Source of the DNA: Nocardioidaceae bacterium
GTDB taxonomy: Bacteria > Actinomycetota > Actinomycetes > Propionibacteriales > Nocardioidaceae
Reading direction: 5' to 3'
NCBI GenBank assembly: GCA_013811715.1
Contig: JACCUS010000395.1
Coordinates: 1 to 21,859 of the forward strand
DNA: 21,859 bases
In this document: positions 15,627 through 21,859 of the stretch, piece after piece
How the letters are laid out: each line of letters starts with the position of its first letter
How positions within the stretch are numbered: position 1 is the first letter of the stretch
The notes under the pieces: model-generated
The model's input: only the letters and a program-made list of their open reading frames with translations
What the model was told of the DNA's origin: nothing
Database searches by the model: none
Translations under genes and position numbers: made by a program

Positions 15627-16610
15627 TCAGTCCCTGAGCCACCTCGACGCCTCGGCGGCCCAGTAGGTGAGCAAGAAGTCGGCGCCGGCACGACGGATCG
15701 AGGTGAGCGCCTCGAGCACCACTGCCTCCCGGTCGAGGTAGCCGGCCGCAGCCGCCGCCTCGACCATCGAGTACTCACCCGACACGTTGTACGCGCCCAC
15801 CGGTACGTCGGCGATCGCCGCGACCTCCCGCACCACGTCGAGGTATCCCAGCGCCGGCTTGACCAACACCAGATCGGCACCCTCGGCCAGGTCCAGCGCC
15901 GCCTCACGCAGCGCCTCCCGGCCGTTGCCCGGGTCCTGCTGATAGGTGCGACGGTCACCTTCCAACGACGACGAGACCGCCTCCCGGAACGGGCCGTAGA
16001 ACGCCGATGCGTACTTCGCGGCGTACGCCAAGATCGCCACGTCCGGCCAGCCCTCGGCGTCCAGCGCGGCACGGATCGCCGCGACCTGGCCGTCCATCAT
16101 GCCGCTGGGGCCCACGAGGTGCACCCCAGCCTCGGCCTGCGCCACCGCCATCGCGGCGTACTGCGCGAGCGTCGCGTCGTTGTCGACCCGTCCGCGCGCA
16201 TCGAGCACGCCGCAGTGGCCGTGGTCGGTGAACTCGTCGAGGCACAGGTCGCCCATCACGACCGTCTCCCCGCCCACCTCGGCGACGACATCGGCGATCG
16301 CACGGTTCAAGATTCCCGCCGGGTCGACTCCGCTGCTTCCGACGGCGTCCTTCCGGTGATCTTCGGGCACGCCGAAGAGCATGATCCCGCCGACCCCGGC
16401 CGTCACCGCCTCCGCCGCGGCCTTGCGCAACGAGTCACGGGTGTGCTGCACCACTCCCGGCATGCTGGTGATGGGTACCGGGGACGAAACGCCTTCCGCG
16501 ACGAACATCGGCAGCACCAGGTGCCGCGGCTCGAGCGAGGTCTGCGACACCAGCCGCCGCATCGCCGGAGTCGTGCGCAGGCGACGGGGACGCGAGGCGG
16601 GGAAAGCCAT
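15627..16610 (-). CDS. hemB: Porphobilinogen synthase / delta-aminolevulinic acid dehydratase (HemB)
   Basis: 327 residues, normal length. It condenses two 5-aminolevulinate molecules to porphobilinogen. Both catalytic lysines are present: K199 in YAAKYASAFYGPFRE and K251 in LVLVKPALGYLDV. The metal-binding loop reads DLCLDEFTDHGHCG: C123, D125, C133, where fully zinc-type enzymes have three cysteines and Mg-type enzymes have acidic or alanine residues, so this is an intermediate site. The gene starts at ATG 16610, 15 bases after the hemD stop, without a strong Shine-Dalgarno. It is the last gene of the rex operon in the window and converges on the PhoX gene. Confidence 0.95.
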   Translation of the reverse strand: MAFPASRPRRLRTTPAMRRLVSQTSLEPRHLVLPMFVAEGVSSPVPITSMPGVVQHTRDSLRKAAAEAVTAGVGGIMLFGVPEDHRKDAVGSSGVDPAGILNRAIADVVAEVGGETVVMGDLCLDEFTDHGHCGVLDARGRVDNDATLAQYAAMAVAQAEAGVHLVGPSGMMDGQVAAIRAALDAEGWPDVAILAYAAKYASAFYGPFREAVSSSLEGDRRTYQQDPGNGREALREAALDLAEGADLVLVKPALGYLDVVREVAAIADVPVGAYNVSGEYSMVEAAAAAGYLDREAVVLEALTSIRRAGADFLLTYWAAEASRWLRD

Positions 16611-16625
16611 GGCCAGCCGATCAGA

Positions 16626-18374
16626 TCAGGTGGCTCGACGTCGACCAGGGGTGCGCCGCTCCGACGGCTTGGTCACCGGCACGCCGGCCTCGGTCATCGT
16701 CAGCCGCCGCACGGCGCCGAAGTCGGCCAGACCCTCGGCAAGCACCTCGACCGACGGCGCAGCGGCGAGGACGTCGACCCGCAGGCCGTGCTCCTCACAC
16801 GTCTTGGCGGTCGCCGGCCCGATCGCCGCGATCACGGTGCTGGCGTGCGGCTTCCCCGCGATCCCCACCAGGTTGCGCACGGTCGAGGACGAGGTGAACA
16901 CGACCGCGTCGAACTTCCCGGACTTGATCGCGTCCCGCGTCGGCGCCGGTGGCGGCGACGCCCGCACGGTCCGGTAGGCGGTCACGTCGTCCACCTCCCA
17001 GCCCAGCTCGTGCAGGCCTGCGACCAGGTTCTCGGTGGCGATGTCGGCGCGGGGCAAGAAGACCCGGTTGATCGGGTCGAGGACGTCGTCGTACGGCGGC
17101 CAGTCCTCGAGCAACCCGCGAGCGGACTGCTCTCCGGAGGGCACCAGGTCGGCGCGGATACCCCAGGCCGCGATGTTCTCAGCAGTCTTCTCCCCGACCG
17201 CGGCCACCTTGAGCCCGCTGAAGGCCCGCGCGTCTAGGCCGTACTGGTCGAACTTCTCCCGGATGGCCTTGACCGCGTTGACCGAGGTGAAGACGATCCA
17301 CTCGTAGCGGCCCTCCACCAGGCCGCGCACCGCCTTGTCCATCTGCAGCGGGTTTCGTGGCGGCTCCACCGAGATGGTCGGCACCTCCTCGGGCACCCCA
17401 CCGAAGGAGCGCAGCTTGTCTGACAGCGCGCCCGCCTGCTCCTTGGTGCGTGGCACCAGGATCCGCCAGCCGAACAGCGGCTTGGTCTCGAACCACGACA
17501 GCGCCCCGCGCATCGCGACCACGTCACCGACCACGGTGACGGCGGGCGCGGTGATGTGGGCCGCCTTCACGTCGGCGGCGACGTCGGCGAGCGTCGAGAC
17601 GACGGTGCGCTGCTCCGTGGTGGTGCCGACGGAGGTCATCGACACCGGTGTCTGTGGGTCTCGGCCTGCCGCCTGCAACGCCCTGGCGACGTCGCCGATG
17701 GCCTTCACGGCGGACAACAGGACGAGGGTCTTGGCCTCGGCGTGCTTCGCCCAGTCGATCTTGGACTCGGCCACGTTGAGCACGGTCACCTCACGTGACG
17801 TGCGCGTGGTGAGCGGCACCCCCGCGTACGCCGGCACGGCGGTGACTGCGCTGACTCCCGGCACGATCTCAAACGCCACTTTGGCCTTGGCGCAGGCGGC
17901 CGCCTCCTCGGTGCCGGTGGCATACATCCACGGGTCGCCCGCGATGAGCCGCACGACGTTGCCGGCGCCCTTGGCGTGCTTGACGACGAGCTTGGCCCGC
18001 GAGGCATGGGTCAGCGGCTGCCCGTCTTGGCCGTACCCGCCGTCGACCACCGTGACCACGTCGGCCCGGGCACCCAGAAGGCCCCGCAGCAGCGCAGTGT
18101 GTTCAGGCGCCTCGGTGATGACGACGTCCGCTGTTCGGATCAGCTCGGTCGCGCGTACGGTCAACAACCCGGGGTCGCCCGGTCCGGTGCCGACGAACGT
18201 GACCGCCCCAGCTGGTCGGGGAACGGCAATGGGCTGGTCGACGCGCGCAGTCGTGGCGTGACTCGACGTCTTGGCGGCGCTGGTCTTGGGCATAGTCCTC
18301 TTCACCGTCTTGCTCTTCGTTGGTCGCTTGCTGTTCGTTGCTGTGGTCGATGTGTTGGTTGCACGTCGTGTCAT
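16626..18374 (-). CDS. hemD: Uroporphyrinogen-III synthase fused to an N-terminal SUMT-like methyltransferase domain (HemD)
   Basis: 582 residues. Residues 1-56 are a basic Lys/Thr/Ser-rich tail. Residues 57-295 form a tetrapyrrole methylase (SUMT) domain: VTFVGTGPGDPGLLTVRA at 58-75, GDPWMYATGTEEAA at 146-159, and VPGVSAVTAVPAYAGVPLT at 171-189. The SAM-loop segment differs from the usual GDPFxFGRGGEE. Residues 303-560 form the HemD domain (GWRILVPRT, VFTSVNAVKA, VFTSSSTVRN), which closes hydroxymethylbilane to uroporphyrinogen III. The fusion is usual in actinobacteria. ATG 18374 overlaps the hemC stop as ATGA; an internal ATG at 18293 would remove half of the tail. Confidence 0.93.
   Translation of the reverse strand: MTRRATNTSTTATNSKRPTKSKTVKRTMPKTSAAKTSSHATTARVDQPIAVPRPAGAVTFVGTGPGDPGLLTVRATELIRTADVVITEAPEHTALLRGLLGARADVVTVVDGGYGQDGQPLTHASRAKLVVKHAKGAGNVVRLIAGDPWMYATGTEEAAACAKAKVAFEIVPGVSAVTAVPAYAGVPLTTRTSREVTVLNVAESKIDWAKHAEAKTLVLLSAVKAIGDVARALQAAGRDPQTPVSMTSVGTTTEQRTVVSTLADVAADVKAAHITAPAVTVVGDVVAMRGALSWFETKPLFGWRILVPRTKEQAGALSDKLRSFGGVPEEVPTISVEPPRNPLQMDKAVRGLVEGRYEWIVFTSVNAVKAIREKFDQYGLDARAFSGLKVAAVGEKTAENIAAWGIRADLVPSGEQSARGLLEDWPPYDDVLDPINRVFLPRADIATENLVAGLHELGWEVDDVTAYRTVRASPPPAPTRDAIKSGKFDAVVFTSSSTVRNLVGIAGKPHASTVIAAIGPATAKTCEEHGLRVDVLAAAPSVEVLAEGLADFGAVRRLTMTEAGVPVTKPSERRTPGRRRAT
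18310..18345. repeat. 18-bp imperfect tandem repeat inside the hemD tail region
   Basis: Two adjacent units, TTGCTCTTCGTTGGTCGC (18310-18327) and TTGCTGTTCGTTGCTGTG (18328-18345), match in 13 of 18 positions and encode, on the minus strand, TNSK- and PTKSK-type basic repeats. The stretch is visibly less GC-rich than its surroundings. Confidence 0.5.
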
Positions 18375-19300
18375 GACGCCTGCTCCTGCATCAGCCTGGC
18401 GGCGCCTTCGGCCAACAGATCCTCACCGAGCCGTCTGCCAACGCCTTCGGCGTCGTCTGGTCGGCCGGACGCGGAGAGTCGGACGAGGTGGCTGCCGTCG
18501 GTGGCGGCGACCACCCCGCGCAGCCAGATCTCGGCGCCGTCATCGCCGTCGGCCAGGTCGGCCAATGCCCCGACCGGGGCGGTGCAGCCCGCTTCGAGGG
18601 CGCGGAGGAGCGAGCGCTCGGCGAGGACCGTGGCCCGGCTCCCCGGATCGTCAAGCACCTGCTCGATGTCGGTTGCGAGCCGGGCGGCGTGGGCGGCCAC
18701 CTCCACGGCCAGCGCACCTTGTCCGGGGGCCGGCAACATCTGGATCGGGTCCAGGTTCTCGGTGATCGCGTCGGTGCGCTCCAGCCGGACCAGCCCGGCA
18801 CGGGCGAGCACCACCGCGTCGAACTCACCCGAGGCGACCTTGCGCAGCCTGGTGTCGACATTGCCGCGGATCGCCACCACGTCCAGTCCGAGACCCAGGG
18901 CATGCAGCTGCGCCGTACGTCGAGGCGAGCCGGTGCCGACCCGCGAACGCACCGGCAGCTCGCCCAGGGTGAGCCCGTCGCGCGCCACCAGTGAGTCACG
19001 AGGATCTCCTCGTTGCGGGACAGCAGCGAGGACGACCCGGTGGTCGGCCACGGTCGGCAGGTCCTTGAGGGAGTGGACCACCACATCGACCTCGCCCCTG
19101 ACGAGCGCGTCTCGGACCGCACCGACGAAGATCCCCTGCCCTCCGATCTCGGTCAGCGGCGCGCTGCTCCTGTCGCCCTCGGTGACCACGTTGACGAGCT
19201 CGACGTCGACGCCGAGCGCTGGGCCCAGCCGTTCGGCCACCCACGAGGTCTGCGCCCGAGCGAGCGCGGAGGCGCGGGTCCCGATGCGGATCGTCGTCAC
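18371..19300 (-). CDS. hemC: Hydroxymethylbilane synthase / porphobilinogen deaminase (HemC)
   Basis: 309 residues, normal length. It polymerises four porphobilinogens into hydroxymethylbilane. The dipyrromethane cofactor cysteine is C239 in LEAGCTAPVGA. Also seen: IGTRASALARAQ at 5-16, HSLKDLPT at 76-83, GTGSPRRTAQL at 122-132, RGNVDTRL at 145-152 and APGQGALAVE at 191-200. It starts at GTG 19300, whose GTGA overlaps the hemA stop, with GGTGAG five bases upstream. Its stop overlaps hemD in ATGA, so hemA, hemC and hemD are translationally chained. Confidence 0.95.
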   Translation of the reverse strand: MTTIRIGTRASALARAQTSWVAERLGPALGVDVELVNVVTEGDRSSAPLTEIGGQGIFVGAVRDALVRGEVDVVVHSLKDLPTVADHRVVLAAVPQRGDPRDSLVARDGLTLGELPVRSRVGTGSPRRTAQLHALGLGLDVVAIRGNVDTRLRKVASGEFDAVVLARAGLVRLERTDAITENLDPIQMLPAPGQGALAVEVAAHAARLATDIEQVLDDPGSRATVLAERSLLRALEAGCTAPVGALADLADGDDGAEIWLRGVVAATDGSHLVRLSASGRPDDAEGVGRRLGEDLLAEGAARLMQEQAS

Positions 19301-20598
19301 TGTGTCTCACCGGCTCTCGTGACCGCCTCGACGGCGGAAGGGTCGAGGGCGAACAGCTCAGCCAGCGCCTCGGCGTACGACGCCTCGGGTGCCCGGCCGG
19401 CGAGCTGCTTGATCCGCACCGTCGGCTCATGGAGCAGCTTGTCGGCCACTCGGCCGACCGTGTGCACGATCTCGGCACGTTGTTCCGCCGTCAGGTCGTC
19501 ACGGCGCGCCCAGAGCCGGTCCAACTCACCGGCGACGACCCCGGTGGCCATGGTGCGCAGCGCGACCACGGTCGGCGCCACCCGAGCGGCGTCCTTCGCG
19601 GAGGCGAAGGCGATGACCTCCTCTGCGACGATGGCCTTGACCGCGGCGACGTCGTCGAGCGCGGAGCCGTTGTGGACCGAGTCGGCGAGTCTCGCCAAGC
19701 CGATCATCGACACGCCATCGATGTCGGCTGCCGACGGATCGACGTCGTGAGGGAGCGCGAGGTCGATGATGGCCAGCGGGGCCCGGGTCTGGTGCCGCAG
19801 CATCGCCTGCGCCACCGTGTCGGCGGAGATCACCGCGCCGGTCGCGCCGGTGCATGAGATGAGCAGGTCGGCCTTGGCGAGCTCGTCGACCATCGTCTCC
19901 AGATCGGCGGCCCGGCCGTCGAAGCCCCCGGCCAGCTCCTCGGCCTTGGCAAGAGTCCGCGAGAGTACGACGACGTCGCCTACGCCAGCCCGCCGCACCG
20001 ACGCCGCCGCCAATGCGGCCATCGAGCCGGCGCCGACGATACACACGTGCGCTCCTCCGAGCGGGCCGACAACTTCGCTGGCCTCCTCGAGCGCGACCGA
20101 GACGACGGACTGGCCGGCGCGGTCGATGCCCGTCTCGGAGTGAGCCCGTTTGCCCACCCGTAGCCCCTGCTGAAACAACGTGTTGAGCACCGCCCCGACG
20201 GTGTCCTCCTGCTGGCCCTCGCGGAGCGCGTCGCGGACCTGGCCGAGGATCTGCCCCTCGCCGACCACCATCGACTCCAGGCCGGCCGCCACCGAGAACA
20301 GGTGCGCCACCGCCGCCTCGTCGTAGTGCACGTAGAGGGACGAGACGATCCGTTCGACCGAGGCGTCGGCCTCGTCGGCGAGCAGGGCTGTGAGGTCCTC
20401 GACGCTGCCGTGGAAGCGGTCGACCTCGGCGTAGATCTCCAGCCGATTGCAGGTGGCGAGCACCAGCGCCTCCAAGACGTGCGGCGTGTCCAGCGCGGCG
20501 ACGCGCAGCTTCGAGGCGCCACCGGCGTCGACTGCGAGGCGCTCCAGCAGCTCCACCGAAGCGCTGCGGTGGGAGACGCCCACGATCAAGATGCTCAT
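19297..20598 (-). CDS. hemA: Glutamyl-tRNA reductase (HemA)
   Basis: 433 residues. It reduces glutamyl-tRNA(Glu) to glutamate-1-semialdehyde with NADPH, the first committed step of the C5 pathway. The catalytic cysteine is C50 in LATCNRLEIY. Other signatures: GVSHRSASVELLERLA at 7-22, ESMVVGEGQILGQVRDA, the NADPH-binding GAGSMAALAA, and the C-terminal dimerisation helices. It pairs functionally with hemL at 12485-13864. ATG 20598 overlaps the rex stop as ATGA, so heme synthesis is coupled to translation of the redox sensor gene. Confidence 0.95.
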   Translation of the reverse strand: MSILIVGVSHRSASVELLERLAVDAGGASKLRVAALDTPHVLEALVLATCNRLEIYAEVDRFHGSVEDLTALLADEADASVERIVSSLYVHYDEAAVAHLFSVAAGLESMVVGEGQILGQVRDALREGQQEDTVGAVLNTLFQQGLRVGKRAHSETGIDRAGQSVVSVALEEASEVVGPLGGAHVCIVGAGSMAALAAASVRRAGVGDVVVLSRTLAKAEELAGGFDGRAADLETMVDELAKADLLISCTGATGAVISADTVAQAMLRHQTRAPLAIIDLALPHDVDPSAADIDGVSMIGLARLADSVHNGSALDDVAAVKAIVAEEVIAFASAKDAARVAPTVVALRTMATGVVAGELDRLWARRDDLTAEQRAEIVHTVGRVADKLLHEPTVRIKQLAGRAPEASYAEALAELFALDPSAVEAVTRAGETQ

Positions 20599-21296
20599 AC
20601 CGCGCCCACCTGGAGCTCGCCGAGCCCGTTGGCCTTGCGCTGTTCGTGGTAGGCGAGGATCTGCAGCTCTATCGAGAGGTCGACCTTGCGAACGTCGACA
20701 TGGCCGGGGACGGACAAGACTGCGGGCGCGAAGTTGAGGATGCTGCTCACGCCGGCCTCGACCAGCCGGTCGCAGACGTCTTGGGCTGCGGACGCGGGAG
20801 TGGCGATCACGCCGATGGAGACCGACGAGCTCTTCACGATCGCGCCAAGATCGCCCAGACCCGAGATCTGGAGGTCACCGACACGCTCACCGACGCGGCG
20901 GGGGTCGGAGTCGAAGAGAGCTGCCACCCGGAAGCCGCGCGAGACGAAGCCCGCGTAGTTGGCCAGCGCATGGCCGAGGTTTCCGATGCCGACGATGACC
21001 ACGGACCAGTCCTGAGTCAGGCCGATCTCGCGGGCGATCTGGTAGCGAAGGTAGTTGACGTCGTACCCGACGCCGCGGGTCCCGTAGGTGCCGAGGTAGG
21101 ACAAGTCCTTGCGTAGCTTTGCGGAGTTCACCCCAGCGGCGCCCGCGAGGTCCTCGCTGCTGGCAGTCACCACGTTGCGCTCGGAGAGGGCGGTCAAGGC
21201 GCGCAGGTAGATGGGGAGCCGGGCGACCGAGGCCTCGGGGATTCCGCGCTCTCCGCGCTCATCCCGACCGCTTCTGCGGCTTCGTGCTGTCGTCAA
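20595..21296 (-). CDS. rex: Redox-sensing transcriptional repressor Rex
   Basis: 233 residues from TTG 21296. The N-terminal winged helix has GIPEASVARLPIYLRALTAL at 18-37 and the recognition region GVNSAKLRKDLSYLGTYGTRGVGY; the Rossmann domain has VVIVGIGNLGHALANY at 99-114 and binds NADH, which releases Rex from DNA. Family C-terminus present (VDVRKVDLSIELQILAYHEQRKA). The TTG start is preferred because AGGAG lies five bases upstream and the product begins MTTARSRR, close to known Rex N-termini; ATG 21332 would add 12 unrelated residues and has no clear ribosome-binding site. It heads the hemA-C-D-B operon; an operator-like site lies on its predicted promoter. Confidence 0.94.
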   Translation of the reverse strand: MTTARSRRSGRDERGERGIPEASVARLPIYLRALTALSERNVVTASSEDLAGAAGVNSAKLRKDLSYLGTYGTRGVGYDVNYLRYQIAREIGLTQDWSVVIVGIGNLGHALANYAGFVSRGFRVAALFDSDPRRVGERVGDLQISGLGDLGAIVKSSSVSIGVIATPASAAQDVCDRLVEAGVSSILNFAPAVLSVPGHVDVRKVDLSIELQILAYHEQRKANGLGELQVGAV

Positions 21297-21301
21297 CAGG
21301 G

Positions 21302-21306
21302 CTCCT
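21302..21306 (-). promoter_or_regulatory. Shine-Dalgarno AGGAG that sets the rex TTG start
   Basis: AGGAG on the minus strand, five bases before TTG 21296. The alternative ATG at 21332 has no comparable sequence, so this site decides the start. Confidence 0.55.
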
Positions 21307-21368
21307 GACAGTTCGGCGCAGGAGGAAAGCATCGGCCGTCGAGGCGTTTGCGAACCTGCGGTAGGGCC

Positions 21369-21397
21369 ACTCTAAGAGTTTGTGAACGAGAGAACAA
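21369..21397 (-). promoter_or_regulatory. Candidate promoter of the rex-hemACDB operon
   Basis: On the minus strand, TTGTTC (21392-21397) and TAGAGT (21369-21374) are separated by exactly 17 bases and resemble -35 and -10 hexamers of the main sigma factor. Transcription would start near 21362, leaving a leader of about 65 bases before the TTG start. A Rex-operator-like sequence covers the -35 and spacer. Confidence 0.5.
21380..21397. promoter_or_regulatory. Candidate Rex operator (ROP) in the rex promoter
   Basis: TTGTGAACGAGAGAACAA: the left half TTGTGAAC is a perfect half-site of the Rex consensus TTGTGAANNNNTTCACAA; the right half matches 4 of 7 positions. It overlaps the predicted -35 and spacer, an ideal position for repression. 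Rex of Streptomyces coelicolor is known to repress its own rex-hemACD operon through such a site, so this is likely autoregulation. Confidence 0.6.
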
Positions 21398-21419
21398 AAT
21401 CGTCTCTGTCCGCTGGCCG

Positions 21420-21470
21420 GATTCGACTGGCCGCTGGACTCGTCTGGCCGCTGGGTCCGTCTGGCCGCCG
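21420..21470. repeat. 17-bp tandem repeat, three units
   Basis: Three consecutive 17-base units: GATTCGACTGGCCGCTG (21420-21436), GACTCGTCTGGCCGCTG (21437-21453) and GGTCCGTCTGGCCGCCG (21454-21470). The shared core is CG-CTGGCCGC-G. It lies directly upstream of the rex promoter and overlaps the degenerate palindromic element. Confidence 0.7.
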
Positions 21471-21503
21471 ACCGGCCAAGCTCCCGCAAGACCGCAGACG
21501 AAC
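21455..21503. repeat. Degenerate 49-base copy of the palindromic element
   Basis: GTCTGG at 21459-21464 and GCAGAC at 21494-21499 are separated by 29 bases, one fewer than in the other copies; the right flank reads GCAGACGAAC. Its first part is shared with the 17-bp repeat. It may be an old copy or a chance half-match. Confidence 0.35.
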
Positions 21504-21516
21504 TCCACGTCCCCGG

Positions 21517-21566
21517 ATTGGTCTGCCGCCGCGCGACGCATCGCCCCCTCAAAGTCGCAGACGAAT
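21517..21566. repeat. 50-bp palindromic intergenic element, copy 3
   Basis: Starts ATTGGTCTGC and ends GCAGACGAAT: ten-base ends that are inverted repeats except for one position, with the same 50-base length and 30-base centre as the copies near menC. On the minus strand the left half (ATTCGTCTGCG, then TTTGAGGGGG) aligns with copies 1 and 2. Confidence 0.65.
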
Positions 21567-21660
21567 GACGCGCTGGAGGCCCTCGCAGTCAAGCCGCCGA
21601 GCACGCTCCCGCAACTCCTGCGGATCCTTCCTCGGTGCTGGCATGAGTCCACCCTTTCGT

Positions 21661-21685
21661 TGGGTCAGACCCTCCACCAGACCCA
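21661..21685. terminator. Candidate terminator downstream of the glutaredoxin-like gene
   Basis: TGGGTC (21661-21666) and GACCCA (21680-21685) form a 6-bp stem with a 13-base loop; a smaller alternative GGGTC-A-GACCC stem also fits. It lies about 40 bases beyond the stop of the leftward glutaredoxin-like gene. No U tract follows. Confidence 0.3.
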
Positions 21686-21725
21686 GAGCGGTTCAAACTC
21701 AGACATCCCGTTCTCGCGCACAACT

Positions 21726-21859
21726 CTAGGCGAGGGCGGCGCGCAGCCGTGACTCGCTGACCCGCCAGAAGTCGTGCTGTGCCCCGTCGACGAACGTGAC
21801 CGGGATCTGCTCGCCGTACTCGGCTACCAGATCCGGGCTGGTCGTGATGTCGACCTCGT
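21726..21859 (-). CDS. Glutaredoxin-like (DUF836) family protein, C-terminal part only
   Basis: The last 44 codons of a leftward gene whose start lies beyond the window; stop TAG at 21726-21728. The residues IPVTFVDGAQHDFWRVSESRL (split here by reading, the conserved parts being IPVTFVDG and HDFWRV) are typical of the C-terminal half of small actinobacterial glutaredoxin-like proteins, including the cis-Pro of the thioredoxin fold. The redox Cys motif is outside the window. Genes of this family commonly lie just upstream of rex and hemA in actinobacteria. The role is a presumed thiol oxidoreductase; the substrate is unknown. Confidence 0.8.
   Translation of the reverse strand, partial: EVDITTSPDLVAEYGEQIPVTFVDGAQHDFWRVSESRLRAALA

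Larger units (their letters stand above)
21397..21725. other. Non-coding, repeat-bearing stretch between rex and the glutaredoxin-like gene
   Basis: About 330 bp without a credible gene. It holds a 17-bp tandem repeat, one good and one degenerate copy of the 50-bp palindromic element, and a candidate terminator. Open frames crossing it look unlike any protein family. GCTCCCGCAA occurs twice (near 21479 and 21605). The remainder shows nothing I can assign. Confidence 0.6.

Noticed and set aside
15249..17237. Long rightward open frame of over 600 codons antisense to hemB and hemD
   Set aside because: Arg/His/Asp/Gly-rich translation typical of high-GC antisense frames; hemB and hemD on the other strand are certain.
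21348..21752. Possible 134-codon gene upstream of rex on the plus strand
   Set aside because: It crosses the rex promoter, tandem repeats and palindromic elements and encodes no recognisable fold.
1..21859. A phage, transposon, defence island or secondary-metabolite cluster
   Set aside because: No integrase, transposase, restriction, toxin or modular synthase gene is visible; the genes are core respiratory cofactor functions.

Overview
The window is high-GC bacterial DNA packed with short-gapped or 4-base-overlapping genes. The gene set points to an aerobic, menaquinone-using actinobacterium: a rex-hemA-hemC-hemD(SUMT fusion)-hemB order, DUF4229, a full menaquinone block and System II cytochrome c maturation genes. 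Protein sequence style resembles Nocardioidaceae/Propionibacteriales, but that placement is an inference.

Layout. 1-1114: the 3' end of a probable winged-helix protein gene converges on an AraC-type regulator with a DinB-like C-terminal half, and a strong 15-bp hairpin lies between them. 1181-6041: menD, menC and menE run leftward and menA runs rightward from the 63-bp menE/menA gap. The menE-menC gap holds two copies of a 50-bp palindromic element and a decaying 22-bp tandem repeat. 6073-7766: a small DUF4229 membrane protein and a threonine/serine dehydratase run leftward; a small PLDc_N membrane protein runs rightward. 7793-13864: a tightly coupled leftward operon, hemL - histidine phosphatase - TlpA-like thioredoxin - ccdA - resB - ccsB. 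14014-15477: a Tat-exported PhoX/DUF839 protein runs rightward, divergent from hemL. 15627-21296: the leftward rex-hemA-hemC-hemD-hemB operon. 21397-21725 is non-coding and repeat-bearing; the window ends inside a glutaredoxin-like gene.

How the genes fit together. Nearly everything serves the respiratory chain. MenD, MenC, MenE and MenA make steps of menaquinone synthesis. HemA and HemL make 5-aminolevulinate by the C5 route, and HemB, HemC and HemD carry it to uroporphyrinogen III. CcdA, the TlpA-like protein, ResB and CcsB reduce apocytochrome c and attach heme outside the membrane. Rex, an NADH/NAD+ sensing repressor, heads the heme operon, and a Rex-operator-like site lies on its predicted promoter, so redox control of heme synthesis is likely.

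I do not see an undescribed multi-gene system here. The least explained structures are the 50-bp palindromic element found at both ends of the window, the short tandem repeats beside it, a lysine/threonine-rich N-terminal tail on HemD, and a duplicated ribosome-binding-site unit at the resB-ccsB junction.
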